Shown: in pieces, positions 28,201 to 41,500 of the stretch
How the letters are laid out: every line of letters starts with the position of its first letter
Position numbering within the stretch: position 1 is the stretch's first letter
Assembly: GCA_945859605.1 (NCBI GenBank)
Contig: OX243824.1
Coordinates: 21,578,785 to 21,642,784 of the forward strand
Reading direction: 5' to 3'
DNA length: 64,000 nucleotides
From: Lumbricus rubellus
Taxonomy: Eukaryota; Annelida; Clitellata; Crassiclitellata; Lumbricidae
Program-made: the position numbers and the translations under genes
The notes under the pieces: model-generated
Told to the model about the DNA's origin: nothing
What the model saw: only the letters and a program-made list of their open reading frames with translations
Databases searched by the model: none

Positions 28201-29473
28201 GTGAAATCTTTTCCATAGTTAATCAAAATGTACGGCTGTAAAACAAACACAAACCACAAAATATATTTATCTGTGACTTCACTCTATTTAATTACATAAA
28301 TTAAAATAGCAAATTTTTGCACTTTAATAGAAGATCATCTAACAGACAGTATCATTTTTCACCAATTGCAAATTTTTAAACATTTCAATTAGCATCCAAT
28401 TTTAATGTGTGATTTTAATTCTAAATTTAATGTTATTTTGGTCAAACAATCTGCAACATTCTAGTTCAATGCATCTGAATTTTAGTAGCATCCACTGCAA
28501 GCTTATAATACGTTAAGTACACACCATTTTAATTTATTTAGGAAACTTTTATTTCAGAAATTTTATATAGCTCCTCTTTGAGGTATATGCTACTCAGAGG
28601 CGCTCGTGGCCCAACCACGGCTAACTAGGACAGTTTCGAGGTTCTTATGAAATTAGATGCAATGAAAGATTCTTACAAAGCATAACAGAAACATTAGCAA
28701 AAGGATCAAAAGAAAAATACTCTTTTTTTCTTCCTCTTAATGACTTACCAGTGACCATGCCTCTGACTACATGACTTCCGGCACAAAAATCTCACATTTA
28801 TAATTCATTCTTTCAAAAAGACACTTCTAAGAAAGAAGTGCATCATATGAAAACGACTCCATTAAAATCTTATATTTATAATTAATTCTTTCAAAAAGAC
28901 ATTCCTAAGAGTGCAGAATTGCATAATTTTACAATAACTCAATTGACCCCTCACGGTCTCACCTGCTTGAGCCTGGCATCTCGAACGAAGAAAGCCATCG
29001 AGTCCATGACGACCTCTCCATTGACGATGCAGTACGCGACGATGTGAGACGAAGGCGCCATCTGGCGAGAAAGAGCGACGGCAAACGTCTTCTGACGAGA
29101 GTTCATTACGAGTTTACTGCCGAGGAGAATCGTACCACCAGCCGCTATCTGCAATTATAATAATAATAATAATGACAATCTAAAATTTTCATATAACTCG
29201 TGCACTGGCCTAGTTAGCTACACCGGTAAGCGAGAGCGGCATACGTCTGTTGGTTACAACGGACTGCGGTTCAAGCCCCAGGCTGGGAGTTGACATTCAG
29301 AGATTTAGATATCTCAGGCTGACACGTGTGGGACGCAGGGGCGCAAGCTGCTGCGGAGCAACCTTGGGCAAGTTGTTTACCCATCATTGTCTGTGGGGAA
29401 AGCAACGGGAAAACCACCTCACTCATCTCATCCCCCAGGGGCATAAAGTCAATGAACCTGCCTTCGGGCAGAG

Positions 29474-29506
<33 letters not shown>

Positions 29507-32500
29507 ATGCACCGTGAGTCTACCCAATGAAACTAAATAACGAACAAGACTAATTGCTCAATTTATTTATTCGGCGCAATTTCAAGTGTTCAGATATTAT
29601 GTCCTCAAGTACAGATGTTTAGGATACAGATATCACCTTTTGTTCAAGTCAGTGGCATAGACAAGGGGGGACTTTATTCCCTCTGTTACTTTATGCCATT
29701 TTTATTTACTGTAATACTGTTGGGTTGGTGTCAGGAAGGGCATATCTGGTCAGGCCATAAAACACCCCATCATAAATTTCTGGCCACGCCACTGGTTCAA
29801 GTTAACAGCTGTTTACAAATAGCAAGATCACATTAAAACTAACCATGTCAGGTCTAAATAACAGGGTCATGTCTAAAATAACAGTGTCAGGTCTAAAATA
29901 ACAAGGCCAGGTCTAAAATAATAAGATGACATTTAAAATAGCAACATCACATCTAAAGTAACAAGGCCATGTCTAAAATAAAGGGTCAGGTCTAAAATAA
30001 CAGGATCAGATCTAAAATAGTAAAGCTAGGTCTAAAATATCAAGGTCAGAGCTAAAATAACAAGATCACATCTAAAATATAAAGGTCAGGTCTAAAATAT
30101 AAAGGTCAGGTCTAAAATATAAAGGTCAGGTCAGTGCATATCAGGTCTACAACAAAATATTAATGTCTAGTATATACAGACAACAGTGTCTGCTCACGTT
30201 CATGAATAAATTTTAAGCTAAAACTAACCAGATAATTGATTTCAGGGACATAAAAATTGGCTCGAACTGTAAACGTCATGTAAGTCTCCGTCTACAAAAT
30301 AAACAAATTAATTAATTAATTAATTAATTAACTAAATTTAAAATAAATAAATACACCTTCAACTTTAAATTTGGACACATCTCCGCGCATGAATTATGCA
30401 CGTTCACTTAATTACCAAAAGAAACAACTGAATTGCAACAGAAATCTGTGAAATATTCTTTAGAAATTCATTTAGATAAACAAGTATTTCGTCACTTGAA
30501 TTTTCTGTGTACGATATATAAAAACGAATCCCACTTCGACTGCACCAAATAAGCTTTATTCCTTGATTGCCAAGGTTTATTCCTTTTTTATTCCTTTTCT
30601 TAGTTAAGGTTTTATAGCTTTGCAACACTAAGTTGTCTTAACAATGGATGTTTATGTTATAGTTAAGACTGCATCATGTGTATTTCCAGATTGTAAATAC
30701 ATGATACTTGCCTATCTGCCATCTTGTATCTGAAAGCGTGCAAAGGTAGCCCTACCAGTGGGACTTCTAATCCATTCTGGGTTTCCGTTTGTAACCTACT
30801 GTTTTGTATATGTAATTCGCAAAAAATGTTTTGCTATTTTGGTGCAATAAAATTGATGGTTATGGTCATGCCTCAATCTTTAGGCACAGGTTTCCAATGT
30901 GGGACACGAGTCTCTTCCACTTTCTATGTTTCCATCGATACGCAAACAATCAATGACACGAGGGACGAAGGATTCAACAATTCTGCAACCCAGAATGGAG
31001 TGAAAGAGCTCGTATTATAGATAGGATATCTGTATGCTCTTCACTTGGCAACTGACCAACCACACCAGGGCGCGGTGGTGTAGTGGTGGCATCGTTGCCT
31101 TGGAGCTGGAAGGTTTGAAGTTCTAATCTACCTCGCCATGTAAGGACCGTGTGCAAGTCCTTCACTCACAATTCCTCAGCGCTTCGGTGTGAAACTTTGA
31201 TGCAGTGTACGCTTTGCATTCGGGAGCGCTTCTGAGTAGAGAGAGCTTGAAGGGGCGCTATAACAAGTGCACATACAAACAAAAATCTTATCTGCATTTC
31301 TGTTTGACTTTGAGTGCTAAAACGTTTGCCATAATTAATAATAATAATAATTAATAATAAGAAATAAAATAGAGAATTTCTTGTTGCTGATTAATTTCAC
31401 CTCTGGATCTAACGTTGATGACGTTAGCGCAAGAAATTTTTGGTTCTGGCTGTAATATCGGTAACATCTCAGTTCTACCGACTGACCGGACTGTTTGTGC
31501 TCGATCTGGAAAGATACAGTTCAGTCCAATCAATCAATCAATCAGTCAATCAGTCAGTCAATCAATCGCTTTTAACTGAAGCCATTTCAAGGCAAGGCGA
31601 TTTTAGTTAAATGATGTAAAGACAACAAAACAAACATTCGGTAAATTGTCAACTGGTCAGCGAGGATTTAAGGTGGACCTATCAATTAAACAATCTATCA
31701 ATCAAGCAATCAATCAAACAATCAATCAATCAAATAATCAATCGAATAATCAATCAATCAAACAATAAATCATTTTCAACTGACACCATTTCAAGGCAAG
31801 GCACTCCTAAGTGAAGGATGTAAATACAATTTCAAAAAATTCAGTAAATTTGGTGCACAACAGCGATGTAGTCAAACCGTAGTAAGTTGGTTGTACAGTA
31901 GCTATAGTCATAACATAAAAAAACCTTGTAATCAGACCCATGTAAGGGGTCGGGTCATCTATTTAGCATGCGCATGTAAAATCCAGAAACATTGGGGCCC
32001 CTGTTGTACACACATGTACTTTTCTGCAACCCACCTGAGTACATATGCTTACTACCTCCAATACCGATAGAAACGTTTATACTTAATCCAAACCGAAACA
32101 ATCAAAGATTAATAATTTTAACATGTTAAGCAGTTAATTATAGCAGTTTTGTGACATGTGAGTTACATGCCAAACATCCCCCATTCCCCCAGTCTCCTAC
32201 AGTTAACAGTGAAGAACATGTTATATACCAACCGTTAACAGTAAAGAACACTAACAGCTAATAGCAAAGAACGTGTTATAAACTAACAGTTAAGAGTGAA
32301 GAACGCGTTATAAACTAACAGTTAATAGTAAAGAACATGTCACATACTAACAGTTAACAGTGAAGAACGTGCTATATACCAACAGTTAATAGCAAAGAGC
32401 ATTCCATATACTAACAACTAATAGCAAAGAACATACTATACACTAACAACTAATAGCGAAGAATGTGTTATATACTAACAGTTAATAATGAATAATATGC

Positions 32501-35500
32501 TAAATAATAACAGTTAATAACGAAGAACGTGTTATATCCTAACAGTTAATAACAAAAACGTGTTATATACTAACAATTAATAGCGAAGAACGTGATTGAA
32601 CCGCTAATACTGAAGAATGTGTTAAATACTAACGTTGACTCTGATGAGTGTATCGGTTTCCCCTGGAAAGACCTGATAGTCGAGGATGTTGGTATCTGGA
32701 ATGATCCGCTTATCTTCCGTGATTGGTGGCGTTGCCTGCTTCGCTTCCACTGACACGGAAACGACGAGCTGACGATCGTAGAAACCGTCATACTTCGTTC
32801 CGTCCGATCTCATCACAGCAACCTGGAAGAAAAACACAAAAACATACATTTGTTTCCATAAGAAAAACACACAAAAACATACAATTGTTTTTATAAAAAA
32901 CACACAAAAACATACATTTGTTTTTATAAGAAAAACACAAAAACATACATTTGTTTTCATATAAAAAACTCCATATGAAAAACACAAAAACATACGTTTG
33001 TTTCCATAAAAAAAACACAGAAACATGCATTTGTTTTCATATGAAAAACACGAAAACATACATTTGTTTCCATCAGAAAAACACGAAAACATACATTTGT
33101 TTCCATAAAAAACACACAAAAACATACATTTGTTTTTACAAGAAAAACACAAAAACATACATTTGTTTTCATAAGAAAAACACAAAAACATACATTTGTT
33201 TCCATGAGAAAAACACAAAAACCTACATTTGTTTAGACCCTGATAACCTTCATGTACACAGTATCGGACTTCCACAGACCAACATCGCGCCATTGTCTAT
33301 GTCGGCCCTTTGCAGCGAAATGGCTCAGATCATTCCAGGTACTATTGCTTCAACCATTGTCTTAAGACTTCTTTTACCCAATGTCTTAAGACTTCTTTTA
33401 CCCATTGTTTTTAGACTTTTTTTACCCATTGTCTTAAGACTTCTTTTACCCATTGTCTTTAGACTTCTTTTACTCATTGTCTTTAGACTTCTTTTACCCA
33501 TTGTCTTAAGACTTCTTTTTCCAAGGGTTCTTCGCATAATAAACAAAGTTCCAAATTATCTGACAGCTAAAGATTTCTTAATACCTGGATGTTGAACGGT
33601 ACAGAAGGTTTGAATGTCCGAATTTGCCGGCCGAGAACTTTGAGTCGAATTCCGTCCTTATAGACGTGCGTTACAGCAGTTCCTGTCAGCGACTCGAGGT
33701 AATAGTAGTCGTACAATGTTCCAAGGAAGTAGAGGTCCTTTCCAGCCGGATCTCCCCACTTCTGGCGAATCTCATCAAGGGAAAAGGCAAAACTCTTCGT
33801 CGAGTACATCTGGCAGTCAAAGGGTTAAACAATAAATCTCTTGGGTTAACAAAATAATCAGTTTCGTGTGTACTGGAGTGTCCATTTGGCTGATACACAG
33901 GGTGGCTCCCAAAAAAATGTACCACCGAATAAAATACATTTTTTGAGCCACCCTGTATACTACTATTAGTTTTAGTTAAACGACACTCTGTGACAAGAAA
34001 GATCATTATTAGTATTGTATTGTATCTATAAATATATGAAGCACCTCTCACAGTGCGCACCAATCAAAGGCGCTCCCAGTGTGAAAGACCCTGAGAAAAG
34101 AAAGTAGTTTGAGACAGCGAAAAGATATGCTTCGGGTATCAGTTACCGGTAACAACGAAGAACGTGTCAATGGAGAGAGCTGACTCCAAACTGTGGGCCA
34201 ATGAAGTCAAGAGCTTGAGTATTGGCCAAAGCAGTCACTGCTCGTGGGGACAACGAGAGCATGTCCGTCACGTGAGCGTAGTGGACAAGAGAGGCAACTG
34301 TCACCCTCCTCAATCCAGGCTTGGGACTGGCACTACCAGAACACAAGCAGGCTGAGTGTTGGCAGATTTCACGTTTGTGTATAAAAGCCTCAGACAATAG
34401 CCATCTATCGTCACACAGAGGGGGGATGGCATCAGCGTTCTCGTCGCCTCCCCTGTGAATACCCAGGAGACTGGGGAAACCAATGATGCCGCCCGCTGAC
34501 CGAATCCAAAAAGAACAGGATCTCGGTCCAGTCGCTTCAACCAGAATTCAGCGGTGGCCTGCGGGCCCTGCACAATGCGGAAGAGGATGCGAGACATTGG
34601 CTGAAGTCAGAAGCGACTAGAGCACTCGCGAAATAATAAATCACACAGACAAAAGATCAGTATGTCAGTGAATTGGCCTTATTGCGTTCAATCCACCACT
34701 AATGCAATCCACACGAGGCCAGGTCAACAGTGGTATACTAAACCTATGCTTCAATATCACTAATGCCCTCTATGCAAGGCTAAGCACACAACTGCACAAT
34801 AAATTTCGTAACTACAATATGTTGCAACTTGGACACAATTTTAAGATGAAATGGCTTGATCAAAAAAACTCACATATCCCAAATCTTTTGTGATCTGCCC
34901 ATCCATGAAACTTCCATCTTGATTCATCACTTTAACTGTTATATTACCAATGCCATAGCCAGGCTCTCCGCTCACATGTCTGCAAATAGACAAAACGCCA
35001 TAACCACATGGTCAAACAAATTCAAAATATAAAAGAAGGCACATAAAAACAATAATAATCACAATTAGGAATCACATATTCATTCTAATAAATGACTTAA
35101 CTGCTATAGATGTTTCAGTCATAACCAGATGTTCTGACTGAACACAAATTCAATCAACTTTCCAATCATATCTCAATCGACTTTCCAATCATACCGCAAA
35201 TTGTTGCAGCACCTCTGGCAATTAAAAAACCTATTAGAAGATGCTGTGATTCATTTGCAACAGAGGTCAACTGAGCAAAAAACACTGATCTACCACTGTT
35301 AACAAATGGTATAAACAAAGTTTATAAAGTTACATCCTTCCTCTAAAATAAAATTGCAATGAACTAGCAAATAATAATAATAAATAATATCATTATTATT
35401 ATTATTAAGTAGTTCATGCAATTTTATTTTAGATTTATAAAGTTATATCCTTCCTCTAAAATAAAATTGCATGAACTACTTAATAATAATAATAAATAAT

Positions 35501-38500
35501 AATAATAATAAACTCATCCCACTGGCCTTGGAGATGCTAGGAACCATTAACTCAAGGGGGATTACTCTCATAACAGATATCCCACGCACATGCAGGAGCT
35601 CTGCTGTCCCACTTCTGGTGTCCAGCGGCGATCTGACCTCCGATCGGCTGAACAAGCTGAGCTCTTGGTCCCTCGCTCAAGGACTACTGTAATGCAGGGG
35701 CGCTCTTTCTCAGTGGCTGATTCCTCCATGTTGCACTCCGACTTGTGCCTAGAGATCGCACCACTGTTTCTTTATCGCTTAAAAACTGGCTTATTTAGCC
35801 ATTGTTAAACTGGGAGCGCTTCTGAGTAGTTATATAAAAAGTCCATAATAATAACAATATTGGTTGCCACTTGACACAGGTAACGGACGATTTGAGCACT
35901 CATTCAACGCTATTTCAGCACTTTAACGTTGTGGCCTTCACAGGTTTTCCGTTAACCCTGCCTGATTTGGAGTAATAATAATAAGACAATTTACATAGCG
36001 CCATAGCTCAGTCGAGGCCGAAGGAAAGGGCGCTGTACACTGGATCACATGTTACTGTCAATTGTATGATTGCTTACACAAATAAGTCTTGAGTCTGGAT
36101 TTGAATCTCTCTAGAGATGGTGCATGCTTCACATGGGCAACTCGAATGGAAGATGGGTAGCCTTTCCATAACAATAATAACAATTTAGTACGTTACTTAC
36201 TCTCCATACAGCAGTCCCATGATGCCCCATTCAGAATCATACATGAACAATGGAACTGTAATGTTCATCTCAAAAGACCTCTGCCCTAAAACATGACAAA
36301 AAAGCAGACGTAGCCGACTCCACTTTTTTACAAATCATCAAATCACACAAGATTAAGAAAACTAAACGAGCATTAGCCAAATGTACACAAAAATACACTG
36401 AGTAAACTTAGCCCTATCGCATGGGCACCCGCAGAAATTTTTGCAGGAGGGGGCAAAACCCGATGGTCACGGTTGTGTTATGGCGCCATAGAAATTGTCG
36501 TCACTACATTACATTCACCTGGTCACCTGGTGCCGTCAGCTTCTGGAGCCAGGGCCGTGTTTAAGGTTCTTCGAATGTCGGTGCAAAGTGCTACAGCGGG
36601 GCAAAATGCCGTCATTTTACAAAAATCCGCTGTTCAATAGGCTAGCCTACGTGGTTTGTCGGATATGGCGGGTCAATATAAGCAAGCACGCAACGTCGGT
36701 GAACTTAGTTAAATTAATGTTTTCTTACATTTACTGATTTTACAAAAGGTTTAAGCAACACCGAGACTCGCAATTGAAGACATTTGGTCAATGGCAAGAA
36801 AACCTTTGGCTCAGAGGCATTCGGTGCACCGCACCGAATGGACCTATGTTAAACACGGCTCTGTCTGGAGCTCTGGCGACAGCCTTGATGTATTCTCTCC
36901 AATGTCTCCTCTCCCTAGTCGCCTCTCGTAGCTCCTCCAGTCTCATGCCAGACTTTTCCTGTACCTCATCCAACCATTTCTTCCTTGGTCTTCCGCATCT
37001 TCTCCTTCCCTCACCGCATGCCGTCATCAGCTCCTTTTCCAGACCGTTAGATCTCATCACATGGCCAAAGTAGCTCAATTTTCTCCAAGTTGCTAGCTTC
37101 TTGCAGCAAGAGCCTTTCAGAAGCGCTCCCAGTGCGTTCAACTCCATTATGCTCGGAGGGGGACCACGTTCATTACATTACATTACATTTAAAGTTTTTT
37201 GTAGCAAGAGGTTGAAAATGCAAAGCATGAAATTAAGAACATACATGGTTATTTTTCATAGAGGTTTCTTAATGTAAATTAAGCAGTTTAACTTTTTTTA
37301 GAAATTTTATTATGAATATAGTTACTTTAGTGCAAAGAAACTTGCTAAAAACCAAAAAGTAGTTAGAAAACTATGTTTCAACTTTCCAGGAGGGGGGCGA
37401 GTGCCCCCTCTTGCCCCTATGTGCGGGCGCCCATGCCCTATCATGATGGGAGAGTAAACTGTAAAAGTCAAAAATAGTTAATTTCGTACAAAAAAATTAT
37501 GAGTTTGCATCATAGCCTAGACCTACTTAGTTCCCTTGCATTAAATTATGATATATAAGTACTAAATATATAAAGAACCTAGAACACGTTTTTACTATAT
37601 AAATAGACACTTTGCATATAATTAGCTGACACCTGGAAAAGTCAGGATAGTTTTAATTCAATTGTAAAATAGTGAAACATCTAAATTACAAGAATGAGCT
37701 GAAGTTGTCTTTAGAATAAAGTGCTTAAAATTCATTATAAAATTCATCACATTTGTCAATCACTGTGTTGATTTTGCAAAAATTTTGTCAAGGCCACCTC
37801 ACATCGTCAACTCAATATATATTAGTTGGTGTCCCTAGACAGGGAGATTATTTTATCCATTTAGGGCCTCCCTTTTTGTAACCAATGAGCAAGATGTGAA
37901 AATCTGTCATGTATACTTGGGTTGCAAAATAAAAATATTTGATTGATATATTACCCATACTTATATTAGTTTACCTTCATTACACAATATACACCGTGAC
38001 TCAAAAAAAAGTAAGCCAAATTGTTTTGCATATATCTCTAATACCTGATGACATATGAAGCTACAATTTTCCAAATATTTAGAGAAGTGGACCAAGAATA
38101 TGATTCCAAAATTTCATGAAATAAAGTTGAACGGATAAAAAGATATGAATATTTAAACTTCATATACCGAAATTGCAGTTTACAAGCAACTTTCTGTCAG
38201 ATTCAATAAAAAGTAAGCCAAACAATTTTTTTTACATCTCTGATGTCTGATGAGTAATCATAAAAACTTTTTCCAGATATTTAGGGAATTGAACCAAGAA
38301 TAGGATTCCAAAATTTCATGTCATAAATGTGAAGGGATAGAAGGATATGGATATTTCAACTTCATCACCAGAAATTTCAGTTTTCAGCAAGTCTGTTATT
38401 GTGTAGACTTCATTTCTCCCACATTATGGCCTCCGAACAGTCCAGATTTGAATCCTGTCGACTATAAAATGTGGAGCGTGATGCAAGATCGAGCCTACCA

Positions 38501-41500
38501 GACAACAATCCATGATATAAACGATCTGAAGCAATGCTTGTTGGAAGTGCGGGATGGCCTGAACCAGAGGATAATCGACGTTGCTGCTGCCATTGCAATG
38601 GCGCCAGCGCCCTCAGGCTTGCGTGCAAGCAGGAGGGGGACATTTTGAGCATCTTATTTAATTAAATTATCAAACCATACTGTTGGGGTCATATTGGTAG
38701 TTCAATTCTCTACATATCTGGAAAATTTTAGAATGATTAATCATCAGGCATTGGAGATAATAGGGAAACAGTTTATCGAATCTGACAGAAAATTGCTTGT
38801 AAGCTGCAATTTCGCTATATGAAGTTTAAATATTCATATCTTTTTATCCGTTCAACTTTATTTCATGAAATTTTGGAATCATATTCTTGGTCCACTTCTA
38901 TAAATATTAGGAAAATTTTAGCTTGATATGTCAGTAGGTGTTAGAGATATATGCAAAACAATTTGGCTTACTTTTTTTTGAGTCACGGTGTACAATAAGC
39001 AGAACTAGGCTATTTACTTCCAAATATTATATATACATTATACAGGAAAGCACATAATCTGATTGGAGATGAAAAACACTCACACCAAAAGCGAACTTCA
39101 AACGGTTGTTCATATCTATCTCCCTAGATGAAATCAACAAACTTTTATGTACAACGTTGATAACAAACAGAGTCGATCAAAATTTAATATGTAGCTTATC
39201 AGCTGAATATTTTTTCCCATTATAAACCACTTCAATTGAGACTCAGATACCAGACTAGCTTTAGAAATCTGTATAGGCCCTACAATACATCTCAAATATG
39301 AATATATCTGTATAAAGTACATATATAAATATATAATATATATTATATATATACAATATACATATGTTACATATTATATATAAAGAGGAATCACATATAC
39401 ACTATTTTACAGCCTCCCATTATACTTGCAACTGAAGCCATGATCAAACTTGCCCGCCTTTTAAAAGTCACTTAAAGCACATCTTTAGGGTATAACTGAG
39501 TATATAGAGTACAGGTCTAAGTTATTTAGTCAAGTGGCGAGAAAAGGTTGTCCTGCTGAATTATATTAGTCCAGACCAGTTTGTGTTTCAGCCAAGAGAT
39601 CTCCTCATCTTTAGCAAACATTTGATCAGTTGGGATGTCGAAGATATCCGTTGCTGCGTGCCTAATTGGGCAAATCCCTAAATAATGGTCATGTCTCAAA
39701 CTACATGCTTGAGGTACTTCACTGGCTCCCTATTCACCAGCGTATTGAGTTCAGGGTAGCTACGTTGGTATGGCGATGTTGTCAGGGCCTCGCCCCAATT
39801 TACCTCCGTGAGCTATGCAGACTTACTTTGGGTATCCAAGGACGTGGTCAGCTACGCTCTCCGCTGATAAGGGAGTCCTCTTGGTTCCCTTTGCTCGTAC
39901 TGCTACCATGCCTCTGAGTAGTTTTTGTTTACTAGAAGGAGCATTATAAAAATGTCAGAATGAATGAATGAAACAGAAAACACACTCAAGATCACAAAAC
40001 AATTGTGAAATATGCTTCGTCAGAAACAACAACACTTACAACAACAATAACAACAAAACTTACAGCAGCAACAACAACAACAACAACACTCAACAACAAC
40101 AATAACAACAAAACTTACAGCAACAACAACAACAACAACACTCAACAACAACAACACCAAAAACACTTACAAAGGCGTCAACGACAATCGCCCACTGACC
40201 GACGTTGACCGGGTATTCAATGTCAAAAGCACCTTCGATAATTCCTAGAAGAAAACAGACAGAGAATTAAAAACAGCACTGAACCAATGTAGCCAACTCA
40301 CTCCTCACATGTCTATGTAAATGTATGGCTTAACCCTTTAATGCCAAGATGGTAGTAAATGGTATGGGAAAGGGTTAAGGCAATTGCGTTGATCCACCTT
40401 TCGATCAACGAACCAAGCTGAGCCTTTGGTTCACCATTCCCAGCATGGGCGCCCGCAGAAATTTTTGCAGGAGGGGCAAAACACGATTGTCAACGTTAAA
40501 CAAAATTCAAGAGGAGGACACAAAATGCAGAGCGGGAAGTTAAGAACATGCATGGGTGTTTTTTTCAGAGGTTTCTTAATGTAAATTTTACAGTTTCACT
40601 TTAAAAAATTTTTAATATGAATTGCCTCTTTTTGCAAGCAAATTTGTTTAAAAAATCGAAAAGTATTAGTTAAAAGTAGGCTTTTAAATTCTCTAATGTG
40701 AAGAAATTTGCTATAAACCTCAAAAGTAGCAGTGAGAAAAATAGGTTTCAATTTTCCAGGGGGGGCAAGTGCCCCCCCTTGCCCCTATGTGCGGGCGCCC
40801 ATGATTCCCAGACTGCTGTCCGACAGCGTCGTTCATTTTCTGTCTCTTGACCTACAATCTGGAATGGCCTCCCTGTTACACTGCACTTAGTTAGTTCCCA
40901 GGGGTCACTCCATGCTGTTCTTTAAGAACCTCAAAACTTTCTTATTTAGCCGTGGCTGGGCCGGACAAGTAAGTATCTACATAAAAAGGTTATAAAAAAA
41001 TAACGATAATAACGATAAAGTTCAACAGAAATAAATACCAAAATTGAGTTGTCTCTGGATCCACCTTCGAACAAAATTCCCATTGGAGTCCTGAAAATAA
41101 TCGCAAATCACTCAGCATGTAGATTGTACGTACTCGTCAAAAATCGCTCAATTTATGCTGGGCTCTCTTTCACTTTAGCATGTTCAATATTGTTCATTCA
41201 TCTAATGGGGTTTTACATGTAATGCCCCTTTCCTCTGTAACAAACGCCAGCCAAATAGGACAGTCTTAACTTAAGGTTGGAATTCATTCATTCAGTCAAT
41301 CTGGAGATTTATATAGCGCCTTTTCAAAGATACCACTCAGGAGCACTCACGACCCAACCTTGGCTGAAACGTAATGTAAAGGAATGCAAGATGTTGGAAT
41401 GGTCTGAGGACACTATAAATGTTTATAAATGTTTATAAATGTTTATAAATGTTTATAAATGTTTATAAATGTTTATAAATGTTTATAAATGTTTATAAAT

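Noticed and set aside
32622..33293. Minus-strand repetitive frame (CMFLCFS-type repeats)
   Set aside because: It is exon 11 plus the T-rich minisatellite upstream of its acceptor, not a repetitive protein.
33235..33340. Extra exon (MARCWSVEVRYC...) between exons 10 and 11
   Set aside because: Exon 10 and exon 11 join directly in phase and match the family; the segment has no similarity.
36788..37147. Host gene on the minus strand
   Set aside because: The GRPRKKWLDEV-type sequence is a non-LTR reverse-transcriptase C-terminus inside a transposon.
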